A DNA stretch of 64,000 nucleotides from Novosphingobium profundi (GTDB taxonomy: Bacteria > Pseudomonadota > Alphaproteobacteria > Sphingomonadales > Sphingomonadaceae), in NCBI RefSeq assembly GCF_018491765.1, contig NZ_JABWCU010000017.1, positions 84,908 to 148,907 of the forward strand, in the 5' to 3' direction. Below the pieces are notes generated by a model. It saw only the letters and a list, made by a program, of their open reading frames with translations, was not told the origin of the DNA and ran no database searches. The position numbers and the translations under genes were made by a program. Positions within the stretch are counted from its first letter, which is position 1; every line of letters starts with the position of its first letter. Shown here one piece after another: positions 34,086 to 42,217 of the stretch.

Positions 34086-34391
34086 TCAGCCCACGACGGC
34101 GCGGAGGCGTTCCTGCATGACCTGCAGGCGAACCTGCCCCAGCGAATGGCCGAAGTCCTGGCCTTCGGCGAGACGGTGGAGAAGCGCCGCGCTCTCGTCC
34201 ACGTGCTGGGCGATGAGGTCGAACGACTGGAGCTGATCGACGTAGTCCAGCACGAAGCGCTCGTCGGCGATGATCACGCCGGCCAGCTCCTCGAGCAATC
34301 CGCACACGAGGCGCATTTCTTGCGCGATCGCGGTCATCAACCGGTCACGCGGTGTATCATCAAGAGCAGTCGACATTTCGGTCTCCGTCAT
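34086..34391 (-). CDS. CheT-like (CheZ-related) chemotaxis protein
   Basis: 101 residues (MTETEMSTALDD). Helical: RLMTAIAQEMRLVCGLLEELAGVIIADERFVLDYVDQLQSFDLIAQHVDESAALLHRLAEG. Its ATG overlaps the cheD stop as TGATG. In Sinorhizobium meliloti the che operon ends cheB-cheY2-cheD-cheT, and CheT there is related to the CheZ phosphatase; the position here is the same. The QSFDLIAQ stretch is loosely like the CheZ/CheX phosphatase motif region. The name is inferred from order and size more than from sequence. A CheY-P phosphatase would fit, as no cheZ or cheX is seen. Confidence 0.55.
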   Translation of the reverse strand: MTETEMSTALDDTPRDRLMTAIAQEMRLVCGLLEELAGVIIADERFVLDYVDQLQSFDLIAQHVDESAALLHRLAEGQDFGHSLGQVRLQVMQERLRAVVG

Positions 34392-34921
34392 CAAAACAAT
34401 TCGAGTTCGCCGGAGCTTTCGGCTTCCACGACAGGCTTGACAGGTGCCACGGGGGGCAGCGGAACATCGCGCACGAGCGAGGATCGCACCCGCCCTTCGT
34501 AGGGCATGAACTCGACTTTGCGCGCTTGCGTGCCGCCAAGCTCGCAGCGGTCCAGCACGATCCCTTCGGTCTGAAGGAACTTGCGCGCGAACAGCCCGTT
34601 GCGCTGGCCGATGTCCCCAAGGTTGGCGACGATGCTGGCCCCGCCGTAGAGGTGGGCCCGCAGGCGCGAGCGCTGGGCGCCACGCTTCATCAGGCCGTTG
34701 ATCAAGAGCTCCATCGCGTGGATGCCGTAGCGCGTCATCTCGGCCTTGGGCACGGGGTTGTCGTCCCCAGGCTCTCCCAGGAGGAAGTGGTTCATGCCCC
34801 CCAACTTCGCCACCGGGTCGTGCAGGCACGCGGCCACGCACGAACCCAGCAGCGTGGAGATGACCAGCCCTGGCTCACCGGCGACATGGTGTTCGCCCTG
34901 GACAATGGGAACGCGGGCCAT
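34391..34921 (-). CDS. cheD: Chemoreceptor glutamine deamidase CheD
   Basis: 176 residues. Catalytic features: VISTLLGSCVAACLHDPVAKLGGMNHFLLGE with active Cys in GSCVAAC and His in GMNHF, then LYGGASIVANLGDIGQRNG carrying the conserved Ser/Thr. CheD deamidates Gln residues of methyl-accepting receptors. The gene begins four bases after cheY and overlaps the cheT-like gene by one base. Confidence 0.95.
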   Translation of the reverse strand: MARVPIVQGEHHVAGEPGLVISTLLGSCVAACLHDPVAKLGGMNHFLLGEPGDDNPVPKAEMTRYGIHAMELLINGLMKRGAQRSRLRAHLYGGASIVANLGDIGQRNGLFARKFLQTEGIVLDRCELGGTQARKVEFMPYEGRVRSSLVRDVPLPPVAPVKPVVEAESSGELELF

Positions 34922-34925
34922 GGCC

Positions 34926-35315
34926 TTAGGTCAGCTCACCAAAGACGCGCTCGATCTTTTCCTTCAGCGCGGCGGGCGCGAAAGGCTTGACCACGTAGTT
35001 GTTGACCCCGAGCGCCGCCGCCTTCTGGACGACTTCCTTGTCGGCCGAGCCGGTGAGCATGATGAACACCGTCTTGCCGATGGTGCCATCGGCGCGGACG
35101 GCCTCGAGGAACTGAAGGCCATCCATGTCGGGCATGTTGTAGTCCGAGATGATCAGGTGGACACGGTCCGCCTTGACGGCCGGCAATGCCTCCACCGCCG
35201 AGGGCTTGTCCCGGATGTCCTTGAAGCCCAGATCCTGCAGCGCACGACGGATCATCGCGCGCATACTCGTCTGGTCGTCGACCACCATTACCTTAATTGC
35301 AGACGCTGCCGGCAT
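34926..35315 (-). CDS. cheY: Chemotaxis response regulator CheY (second copy)
   Basis: 129-residue single receiver domain: acidic pair Asp13-Asp14 in VMVVDDQTSMRAMIRRALQDLGF, phosphorylation site Asp58 in LIISDYNMPDMDGLQFLEAVR, Thr in MLTGSADK, Lys in YVVKPFAP. It is the standard motor-binding type, close to rhizobial CheY2, and lies between cheB and cheD as in S. meliloti. A TATAAT-like string overlaps its start codon but is probably chance, since cheB ends 13 bases before. Confidence 0.93.
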   Translation of the reverse strand: MPAASAIKVMVVDDQTSMRAMIRRALQDLGFKDIRDKPSAVEALPAVKADRVHLIISDYNMPDMDGLQFLEAVRADGTIGKTVFIMLTGSADKEVVQKAAALGVNNYVVKPFAPAALKEKIERVFGELT

Positions 35316-35328
35316 TATACCGCTCCAT

Positions 35329-36366
35329 TTACCGCCGGCATGCCGCGAGGATAGCCTCGGGCATGGCGGACAAATTGATCTCTTTCTCGACCGCGCCGAG
35401 TTCGAAGGCCGCTCGCGGCATGCCGTAGACCACGCAAGTCTCCTTGGTCTGGCCGAACGTCAGGGCACCCGCATCGCGCATCTCCTTGAGGCCCGCCGCG
35501 CCGTCCGAACCCATCCCGGTGAGGATGACACCGATCGCGCGCGACCCCAGAGCCGCCACCGAGGAGAACAGCACGTCGACCGAAGGCCGGTGCCCGCTCA
35601 CGGGATCGGCGGCCACGAGCCGGATGGTGTTCCCGCTCGCCCCGGTCAGCTTCATGTGCCGTTCGCCGCCCGGCGCGATGTAGACGGTGCCGGGGGCCAG
35701 GTTCATCCCGTCCTCGGCCTCGACCACCCGGACCCCGGTCTCGCGGTCGAGACGGGCCGCGAAGCCCGTCGTGAACACCGCCGGCATGTGCTGGACGACC
35801 AGCACCGGAGGGCAGTTCGCGGGCAGCCCGCCGATCAGCGAGAACAGCGCCTCGACACCTCCGGTCGACGCACCGACCGCGATGATCATGTCGCGCATCG
35901 GACCCGAAGGCTTCTCGACGCGCTGCACCACCGGTTGCGGGCGGCTCGTGGTCGCGCGCACCGAAGAGCGCGCGGCCATCTTGACCTTCTTGCGCAGGAG
36001 CGCACCGTCCTGGGCGATCTCCAGCGGGTTGCCCGAAGGCTTGGCAATGCAGTCCACCGCGCCCAGGCGCAGCGCCTCGATGGTGGCCTCCGCCCCCCGC
36101 GCGGTCAGTGTCGAGCACATGACCACGGGCATCGGGCGAAGACGCATGATCCGCTCGAGAAACGAGAGGCCGTCCATCCCGGGCATCTCCACGTCGAGCG
36201 TGACGACATCGGGATTGAGCGCCTTGATCATCTCGCGCGCGGCGTGCGGTTCGGGCGCCATGCCCACGACCTCGATCTCGGGGTCCTGGCTCAGCAATTT
36301 GTTGAGCAGCGCGCGCATCGCCGCGCTGTCGTCGACGATGACGACCCTTGCGGTACGCTCGGTCAT
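35329..36366 (-). CDS. cheB: Chemotaxis methylesterase/deamidase CheB
   Basis: 345 residues. Receiver domain (VVIVDDSAAMRALLNKLLSQ; phospho-Asp in VVTLDVEMPGMDGLSF), linker, then the methylesterase domain with catalytic Ser in IAVGASTGGVEAL, His in VLVVQHMPAVFTTGFAARLD, and Asp in GVILTGMGSDGAAGLKEM. CheB resets receptor methylation when phosphorylated by CheA. The start at ATG 36366 overlaps the cheR stop (ATGA). Confidence 0.96.
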   Translation of the reverse strand: MTERTARVVIVDDSAAMRALLNKLLSQDPEIEVVGMAPEPHAAREMIKALNPDVVTLDVEMPGMDGLSFLERIMRLRPMPVVMCSTLTARGAEATIEALRLGAVDCIAKPSGNPLEIAQDGALLRKKVKMAARSSVRATTSRPQPVVQRVEKPSGPMRDMIIAVGASTGGVEALFSLIGGLPANCPPVLVVQHMPAVFTTGFAARLDRETGVRVVEAEDGMNLAPGTVYIAPGGERHMKLTGASGNTIRLVAADPVSGHRPSVDVLFSSVAALGSRAIGVILTGMGSDGAAGLKEMRDAGALTFGQTKETCVVYGMPRAAFELGAVEKEINLSAMPEAILAACRR

Positions 36367-37259
36367 GCCCGGCCCTCCCCGGTGTGCTGGTAGATCGTCT
36401 GGCCGACCGCCTTCATGCGCCGGGTGACCGGGCCGATCAGGCGTTCGGAATGGCCGATGTAGAGGAAGCCGCCGGGGACCAGCATGTCCACGAGACGCTC
36501 TTCCAGTTCGGCTTTCGCTTCGTCGTTGAAATAGATCATCACGTTCCGGCAGAAGATGGCATCGTACTTCTGGCGCATCGGCCAGGCGTCGAAGAGGTTG
36601 AGCACGCGCGGCGTCACCAGCTTGCGCAGGAGATCGGTGACGACCCGCTGTTCGCTGCCCACCGGCATCGTCCAGATCTTGCGATAGCCCTCGGGGATCG
36701 AAGCGCAGGTCGCATCCGCGTAGATACCCTGGGCCACGGCATCGACCACGTGCGGGGCGATGTCGGTGGCGAGGAGGCGGATGTCGCCCTGGCTGAGCCA
36801 CGAGGCCGTCGGACGGCTCTGGCCCGCCAGCGTCATCGCGATCGTGTACACTTCCTCACCCGACGAGCACCCGGCCGACCAGATGCGCACCTTCTCGCCG
36901 CGCCGCACCTTGTCGCGCAATTCGGGCGCGACATGTGAGCGCAAGTGGTCGAAATGGTGCGCTTCGCGGAAGAAGTGCGTGTGGTTGGTGGTGAGCGCCA
37001 CCACCATCGAGCGGCGCTCGACGGGGTCGCGCTTCACCAGGGCAAGATAGTCGGTGAAGGAGGTCAGGCCCTTGTCGCGCAACCGCCGGTTGAGGCGGGA
37101 GTGGACGAGGGTCATCTTCGCTTCGCTCAGGTGGATGCGGGCATCCGACTGCATGATCGCCGCGATTTCGCGGAAATGGTTGGGATGCAGCTCGGCCTGG
37201 CCGGAAAGGGCACCGCCACCAGCCGCACCCACCGCCTGTTCCGCGTGGGCCTGTTTCAC
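36363..37259 (-). CDS. cheR: Chemotaxis protein methyltransferase CheR
   Basis: The start is taken as GTG 37259, which overlaps the cheW stop (GTGA), giving 298 residues. It has a helical N-terminal domain (FREIAAIMQSDARIHLSEAKMTLVHSRLNRRLRDKGLTSFTDYLALV) and a SAM-dependent methyltransferase domain: TTNHTHFFREAHHFDHL, RIWSAGCSSGEEVYTIAMTL, LLATDIAPHVVDAVAQGIY, DAIFCRNVMIYFN, GGFLYIGHSE. CheR methylates receptor glutamates using SAM. Confidence 0.95.
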   Translation of the reverse strand: MKQAHAEQAVGAAGGGALSGQAELHPNHFREIAAIMQSDARIHLSEAKMTLVHSRLNRRLRDKGLTSFTDYLALVKRDPVERRSMVVALTTNHTHFFREAHHFDHLRSHVAPELRDKVRRGEKVRIWSAGCSSGEEVYTIAMTLAGQSRPTASWLSQGDIRLLATDIAPHVVDAVAQGIYADATCASIPEGYRKIWTMPVGSEQRVVTDLLRKLVTPRVLNLFDAWPMRQKYDAIFCRNVMIYFNDEAKAELEERLVDMLVPGGFLYIGHSERLIGPVTRRMKAVGQTIYQHTGEGRA

Positions 37260-37753
37260 GCGACGAGCTCCGGAAGCTGGCGTGCCAGACCGAGCGCGTC
37301 GAGCTCGAGCAGCAGGCACATCGCCTCGTCCTGTCCGGCCTCGGTGGTGCGCCGCTCGATCTTGACGAGCCCGGCGATCGCGCTGGCGTCATTGACCTCG
37401 GCGTCGGGCGCGGGCTGGATCTCGTCGGGATTGATCGAGACGATGTCGACCACCTCGTCGACCAGGAACCCAGCATGGCGGCTGCCGATCGCGACAACCA
37501 GCACGCACGAGCGCGAGTGCAGCTCGCTCGGCTCCCAGCCCAGGCGCTCGGACAGGCCGACGATGGGGATGACCGAGCCGCGCAAGTTGGCGACGCCCTT
37601 GACGAAGCTGGGGACGCTGGGGAGCGGCGTGGGATCTTCCCACTCGCGGATCTCGAGCAGCGAGCTCATCTCGATGCCGAAAAGCTGCTTCCTCAGGGTG
37701 AACGTGACAATCTTGCGCTCGGCAATCGCCTTGGCGCCCTCTTCCGTGCTCAT
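37256..37753 (-). CDS. cheW: Chemotaxis coupling protein CheW
   Basis: 165 residues, a CheW domain: FTLRKQLFGIEMSSLLEIREWEDPTPLPSVPSFVKGVANLRGSVIPIVGLSERLGW, CVLVVAIGSRHAGFLVDEVVDIVSI. It links CheA to receptors. The gene overlaps the cheA stop by ATGA and the cheR start by GTGA. Confidence 0.95.
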   Translation of the reverse strand: MSTEEGAKAIAERKIVTFTLRKQLFGIEMSSLLEIREWEDPTPLPSVPSFVKGVANLRGSVIPIVGLSERLGWEPSELHSRSCVLVVAIGSRHAGFLVDEVVDIVSINPDEIQPAPDAEVNDASAIAGLVKIERRTTEAGQDEAMCLLLELDALGLARQLPELVA

Positions 37754-39939
37754 GCTGCCATTCCTTTCACTGCATACTTTCCGCCAACGCCGTTCGCGCT
37801 GACCAGGGCATCGATATCGAGGATGAGGGCAATCGCGCCGTCACCCAGGATGGTGGCGCCACCCAGCCCGCGGATCGGGTGGAGGTTGTCCTCGAGGCTC
37901 TTGATCACGACCTCGCGGCGGTTATCGATCGTGTCGACCATCAGGCCGACATGGCCGGAGGATTCGTTCTCGACGATGATGACGAGCGATTCCTCGGGCG
38001 GGCGGCTCGAGCCCATCCCGAACATCTCGCCCACGCGGCGCACCGGCAGGTACTTGCCGCGAAGCTCGATGACCTCGGTGCTCGGCGAGGTCGCCTGGAC
38101 CTGGCCGGGTTCGGGCTGGACGGTCTCGATGACGTTCGTCAGCGGCAGCACGAAGCGCTGCTCGGCCAGGCGCACGATCATGCCGTCGAGGATCGCCAGC
38201 GTGAGCGGCAGGGCCATCGTGAAGGTCGTGCCTTCGCCGGGAACCGATGTGATCTCGAGACGACCGCCCAGGGCTTCGACGTTGGAGCGGACCACGTCCA
38301 TGCCCACGCCGCGACCCGAGATGTTCGAAATCGTCTCGGCGGTCGAGAAGCCCGGCGCGCAGATCAGCGCGTCGATTTCCTCGTCGCTGAGCGAGGCCTC
38401 GGCCGGGACGATGCCGCGCTCGACCGCCTTGGCCAGCACGCGCGCCCGGTTGATGCCGCGCCCGTCGTCGCGGATGCGCACGATGATGCGCGCGCCCTTC
38501 TGCTCGGCCGAGAGGTAGATCGTGCCTTCCTCGGGCTTGCCCGCGGCGAGACGTTCCTCGGCGCTTTCGATGCCGTGGTCGACCGCGTTGCGGATCATGT
38601 GCGTCAAGGGATCGCCGATCTTCTCGATCACGCCCTTGTCGACTTCGGTGGTCTCGCCGGTGGTCTCGAGGATCACCTTCTTGCCCGTCTCGGCCATGAG
38701 GTCGCGCAGCATGCGGGGCACGCGCGAGAAGGCCTGGCGGATCGGCTGCGCGCGCAGCGACATGACGTTGTCCTGGATCTGGCGCGTCAGGCGCGAGAGC
38801 TCGGGCAGTTCGACACGTTCCTGGTCGGCAGGCGAGAGGCGATCGGAGAGGATCGAGCCGCGGATGACGAGCTCGCCGACGAGGTTGAGCAGCTGGTCGA
38901 GCTTGCTCAGATCGACGCGGATCGTCTGCCCGCTCTCACCGCCGCCCTGCGCCTTGGCCTTGGCCGCGGGCTTGGCCGCCTCGCTGCCTTTGGGCAGATC
39001 GAGCGCCACGACCGTCGGCGATGCCTCGGCAGGTGCCGCGATGGTCTCGAGCGCCACCGGCTCGGCCGCGCCGAGCGTCGGCAGGTCGAAGGGCAGCACG
39101 TCGGCGCTGGGCACGACGACCGCCTCTTCCTTCTCGATGTCGACCTTGGAATCGGGCGCTACGAAGTCGAAGCAGTCGCGAATGTCCTGTTCCTCGACAC
39201 TCGCGGGAAGTGCGAGATCCCAGACCAGGTAGCTTTCCTCGGGGTCGAGTTCGGCCAGGGAAGGCAGCTTTTCGCGATCGACGCCGGTGATCCGGGCCCC
39301 CATCGATTCGAGCTCGCGCACGACCAGCAGCGGTTCGCTGCCATTGGCCATCGCGCCGCGCGAGGGTGCGAAGCGGACCATCCAGCCCGCGGGCTCGGGA
39401 GCCGGAACAAGATCATCGATTGCAACGGCGACCGGCTCAAAGCCGAACGGGTCGAAATCCTCGACTTGCGCGGCAACGGGCACGAAGCCGAATTCATCGC
39501 TCGCAGGCTCGGGAGCCGGTGCGGGTGCGGCCGGTGCCGGCGCGGCGCCTGCCGAGGGCCCCTCGAGGATCATGTCGAGGCGGTGCAGCATGTCGTCATC
39601 GGCCGGCGGTTCGGAACCGCTCTGTGCCGCCGCGACGTGGTCCGAAAGGATGTCGAAGGCGTTGAGCAGCACCTGGCAGATGTCGTCGGTGGGCTCGATG
39701 CGCCCTGCCCGGACACCGTCGAGAACGTTCTCGAAGCGATGCGAAAAGCCGAGCAGCGCGTTGTGCCCGAAAGCCCCCGAGCCACCCTTGATCGAGTGAA
39801 CCGCACGGAACACGCCCGCAATGACGTCGGGCGAAACGTCGCCGCTGGCCATCGCCGACAGGCCTTCCTCGGCCACCGCCAATCCTTCGGAGCACTCTTC
39901 GAAGAAGATGCCCTGGATTTCGTCGAATTCGTCGCTCAT
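37750..39939 (-). CDS. cheA: Chemotaxis histidine kinase CheA
   Basis: The start is ATG 39939 (MSDEFDEIQ), overlapping the cheY stop (ATGA); this gives 729 residues. Domains in order: HPt with His48 in FRAVHSIKGGSGAFGHNALL; a long Ala/Pro/Glu-rich P2-like region (about 120-320); the dimerisation helix TIRVDLSKLDQLLNLVGELVIRGSIL; the HATPase_c kinase domain (DPLTHMIRNAVDHGIES, IRDDGRGINRARVLAKAVERG, FSTAETISNISGRGVGMDVVRSNVEALGG); and a CheW-like domain at the end (FVLPLTNVIETVQPEPGQVQ). It phosphorylates CheY and CheB. Confidence 0.96.
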   Translation of the reverse strand: MSDEFDEIQGIFFEECSEGLAVAEEGLSAMASGDVSPDVIAGVFRAVHSIKGGSGAFGHNALLGFSHRFENVLDGVRAGRIEPTDDICQVLLNAFDILSDHVAAAQSGSEPPADDDMLHRLDMILEGPSAGAAPAPAAPAPAPEPASDEFGFVPVAAQVEDFDPFGFEPVAVAIDDLVPAPEPAGWMVRFAPSRGAMANGSEPLLVVRELESMGARITGVDREKLPSLAELDPEESYLVWDLALPASVEEQDIRDCFDFVAPDSKVDIEKEEAVVVPSADVLPFDLPTLGAAEPVALETIAAPAEASPTVVALDLPKGSEAAKPAAKAKAQGGGESGQTIRVDLSKLDQLLNLVGELVIRGSILSDRLSPADQERVELPELSRLTRQIQDNVMSLRAQPIRQAFSRVPRMLRDLMAETGKKVILETTGETTEVDKGVIEKIGDPLTHMIRNAVDHGIESAEERLAAGKPEEGTIYLSAEQKGARIIVRIRDDGRGINRARVLAKAVERGIVPAEASLSDEEIDALICAPGFSTAETISNISGRGVGMDVVRSNVEALGGRLEITSVPGEGTTFTMALPLTLAILDGMIVRLAEQRFVLPLTNVIETVQPEPGQVQATSPSTEVIELRGKYLPVRRVGEMFGMGSSRPPEESLVIIVENESSGHVGLMVDTIDNRREVVIKSLEDNLHPIRGLGGATILGDGAIALILDIDALVSANGVGGKYAVKGMAA

Positions 39940-40301
39940 GGGCACACGCGGCGGATGGCCGCCCCCAGCTTGTCGGCGTCGAACGGCTTGGTGATCCAGC
40001 CGGTCGCACCGGCCTCGCGCGCGCGGGCCTTCTTCTCATCGGAGAATTCGGTCGACAGGACCAGGATCGGCGTTGCCTTGAATTCGGCCTCGCCGCGCAA
40101 GGCCTCGATCAGCTCGAAGCCGTCCATCTTGGGCATGTTGATGTCGGTGATCAGCAGGTCGGGCTTGACCTCGCGCATGCGCTCGAGGCCGTGCGCGCCA
40201 TCATTGGCGGACTCGATCCGGAATCCCTGGGCACTCAGCGCAGTCTTGAGAAGCATTCGAATTGTCGCGGAATCGTCGACGGTCAGGATCAGTTTGCTCA
40301 C
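39936..40301 (-). CDS. cheY: Chemotaxis response regulator CheY (first copy)
   Basis: 121-residue receiver domain: LTVDDSATIRMLLKTALSAQGF, phospho-Asp in LLITDINMPKMDGFELIEAL, Ser/Thr in LVLSTEFSD, Lys in GWITKPFDAD. It begins with GTG, overlapping the STAS stop (GTGA), and its stop overlaps cheA. In rhizobia the cheY just before cheA (CheY1) acts as a phosphate sink for the motor CheY; that role is likely but inferred. Confidence 0.93.
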   Translation of the reverse strand: MSKLILTVDDSATIRMLLKTALSAQGFRIESANDGAHGLERMREVKPDLLITDINMPKMDGFELIEALRGEAEFKATPILVLSTEFSDEKKARAREAGATGWITKPFDADKLGAAIRRVCP

Positions 40302-40615
40302 GGGTGGATTTCCTCTTCAGGCAGTCCCAGGGCCGACGCCAAGCCACAGGCGTTGACGCGCTCGAGAAAGGCCGTGCTCGGATTCAGGATTTCAAAGGGC
40401 ACGCCCGATGCTTGTGCATCGGCCCGTGCGGCGAGAAGGATTTGCAGGACGGCCTGGCCGATGGCCTCCACCTCGCTGGCGTCGATCCGGAAGCCATCCT
40501 CGTGGCCGGCGGATGCGAGAAGGCTGTCTCTCAGATCTTCCGCGGTCGCGGTGGATCCAATGGCGGGCAGGCAAAGCAACGGTTCGGCAACCGCCGCATC
40601 AGGCTGGATTGGCAT
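40298..40615 (-). CDS. STAS-domain protein of the che operon
   Basis: 105 residues fitting a single STAS fold: LPAIGSTATAEDLRDSLLASAGHEDGFRIDASEVEAIGQAVLQILLAARADAQASGVPFEILNPSTAFLERVNACGLASAL. The usual phosphorylatable Ser of anti-anti-sigma factors (D.S....D) is replaced by DASEVEAIGQA, with Glu and Gly at the usual Ser/Asp region. It overlaps motA by 17 bases upstream and cheY downstream. STAS proteins beside cheA occur in alphaproteobacteria; their role is not settled. Confidence 0.75.
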   Translation of the reverse strand: MPIQPDAAVAEPLLCLPAIGSTATAEDLRDSLLASAGHEDGFRIDASEVEAIGQAVLQILLAARADAQASGVPFEILNPSTAFLERVNACGLASALGLPEEEIHP

Positions 40616-41483
40616 TGAGTTGCTCCTTCACTTCATCCAGGGCCATTTCGAGTTCGGAAAACGTCGGTGCATAGGGCGAGGGCGTCATGCGCCGCGCCAG
40701 TTCGATGACGACTTCGATGGGCTGTTCCTGCGCGTATCCAACGATGGCCGTCTTCACGATGAGGTAGGGCTTGAAGTCGGAGTCGATGATCTGCTGGAGC
40801 TTCTGCGCGATCGGTCCGACCAGGCAGTAGGCGAGCAGAACGCCCAGGAAGGTGCCGACGAGCGCCCCCCCGATCATCGCGCCCAGGACTTCGGTGGGCT
40901 GGTCGATCGAGCTCATTGTCTTGATCACGCCAAGCACGGCCGCCACGATCCCCAGCGCCGGAAGGCCGTCGGCCATCACCTGCAGCGCGTGCTGGGGCTG
41001 CAGTTCCTCGGCGTGGTGGCGCTCGATGTCGCCTTCCATGGCTTCGGCCAGCTGGTGCGGATCCTCGAAGTTCACGGTCATCATGCGCAAGTAGTCGCAG
41101 ATGAATTCGATCAGCCCCTTGTCCTGCACCAGCTTGGGGAAGCGCTTGAAGATGGGACTGTCGTCGGGCGCATCGATGTGCTTCTCGATACCGCTGCCGC
41201 CTTCCCGACGAAAGGTCAGGAGCAATTGGTAGAGCAGCGAGAGCAGGTCGCGAAAATCGGCCGAGGTCCACCGCCCGCCCTTGAAGACGCGCACGATCCC
41301 GACCCAGGTCTTCTTCGCGTTGGCCAGCGAATTGCTGACCAGGAACGCGCCTACCGCCGCGCCGGCAATCGCCATCATCTCATGCGGAAGCGCATGCAGG
41401 ACAACCGCGATCTTGCCGCCCGACATCAGGAAGCTGCCGAAGACGCAAACGAGGATAATGGCCAAACCAATGGCGTTGAGCAT
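40599..41483 (-). CDS. motA: Flagellar stator protein MotA
   Basis: The start is ATG 41483 (MLNAIGLAIILVCVFGSFLMSGG), the usual MotA N-terminus, rather than the TTG six codons earlier; this gives 294 residues. Four membrane segments are visible, the last pair being GLPALGIVAAVLGVIKTMSSID and LGAMIGGALVGTFLGVLLAYCLVGPIA. The cytoplasmic loop with IFKRFPKLVQDKGLIEFICDYLRMM, the conserved GLPALGIVAAVLGVIK, and the C-terminal tail are all typical of the alphaproteobacterial MotA. It forms the proton channel with MotB, which is encoded 6.5 kb downstream after the che genes. Confidence 0.95.
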   Translation of the reverse strand: MLNAIGLAIILVCVFGSFLMSGGKIAVVLHALPHEMMAIAGAAVGAFLVSNSLANAKKTWVGIVRVFKGGRWTSADFRDLLSLLYQLLLTFRREGGSGIEKHIDAPDDSPIFKRFPKLVQDKGLIEFICDYLRMMTVNFEDPHQLAEAMEGDIERHHAEELQPQHALQVMADGLPALGIVAAVLGVIKTMSSIDQPTEVLGAMIGGALVGTFLGVLLAYCLVGPIAQKLQQIIDSDFKPYLIVKTAIVGYAQEQPIEVVIELARRMTPSPYAPTFSELEMALDEVKEQLNANPA

Positions 41484-41656
41484 GGGAATTGTCCGAAACA
41501 AGTGGAACGATGTCGTCGCTAAAGGAGCTTATAGAAAGAAGCGCGGAGGCCTCGGGCGAGGCTCGCGAGTTTTTTCGGCGAGACGGCAACGAGAGGCTCC
41601 GCACCTGTCTTCGCGCAACAAATGCCCCCTCACCGCCCGATTGCGGCAGCGCGATC

Positions 41657-41668
41657 TATAATAGGATG
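41657..41668. promoter_or_regulatory. Shared box between flaF (plus) and motA (minus)
   Basis: Plus strand: TATAAT (41657-41662), 33 bp before the flaF ATG. Minus strand: CCATCC-TATTAT, the CATCC-type box reading towards motA 170 bp away. The single motif could serve both directions in the 211-bp divergent gap. Confidence 0.5.
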
Positions 41669-41694
41669 GCGAAACCTTTTACCGGGGAGCTTCC

Positions 41695-42108
41695 ATGTCG
41701 ATTAACGCCTACCGCCGCGCGCAGGAAATAGCCGCCACACCGCGCAGCAACGAATACCGGCTGATGAGCCAGATCACCGGCGAAATGATCGCCGCGCGTG
41801 ACCAGAATCTCAAAGGCGGCGCCCTGATGCCCGTCCTTCACCGCAATCGGATCACCTGGAACACATTCGGAAATCTTTGTGCTTCCCCGGAAAACCAGCT
41901 TCCTGGAGATTTGCGGGCCGGGATCATCTCGCTGGCCCTGTGGGTCGACCGCCACACCTCACAGGTCATGGCAGGTGTGGAAAAGATCGACGACCTGATT
42001 TCGGTCAATCGGGCGATCATCGATGGACTGTCACGCGAAAACGGCGCGAGCCTCACGAAAGGCAACCATTTCAGTCCCGAAGCCGTATCTCCGGCCCTCA
42101 CAGAATAA
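41695..42108 (+). CDS. flaF: Flagellin assembly regulator FlaF
   Basis: 137 residues matching FlaF of alphaproteobacteria: INAYRRAQEIAATPRSNEYRLMSQITGEMIAARD, ALMPVLHRNRITWNTFGNLCASPENQLPGDLRAGIISLALWVDRHTSQVM, LISVNRAIIDGL. FlaF promotes flagellin translation or secretion and opposes FlbT, which is encoded at 50006. GGGGAG precedes the ATG by seven bases. It is a single-gene unit, divergent from motA. Confidence 0.92.
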   Translation: MSINAYRRAQEIAATPRSNEYRLMSQITGEMIAARDQNLKGGALMPVLHRNRITWNTFGNLCASPENQLPGDLRAGIISLALWVDRHTSQVMAGVEKIDDLISVNRAIIDGLSRENGASLTKGNHFSPEAVSPALTE

Positions 42109-42121
42109 CCCTAATCGCGCG

Positions 42122-42136
42122 TTAACAATCGTTTGA
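42122..42136. promoter_or_regulatory. CtrA-like site before the sensor kinase
   Basis: TTAA-CAATCGT-TTGA, one base off TTAA-N7-TTAA, 80 bp before the kinase ATG and beside a CATATAGG box. CtrA control is a guess from the motif. Confidence 0.3.
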
Positions 42137-42217
42137 ACAATTTCGCGGATCGGTTTACAAGATGTTCACTCCCCATATAGGAATAACACAAAGACCATGA
42201 CCGATCGCACACTCTAG

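Noticed and set aside
35314..35319. TATAAT on the minus strand at the cheY start
   Set aside because: It overlaps the ATG itself and lies 13 bp after cheB within a tightly coupled operon; probably chance.
40861..41094. Short frames inside motA and similar small frames throughout
   Set aside because: Shadows of real genes in other frames.
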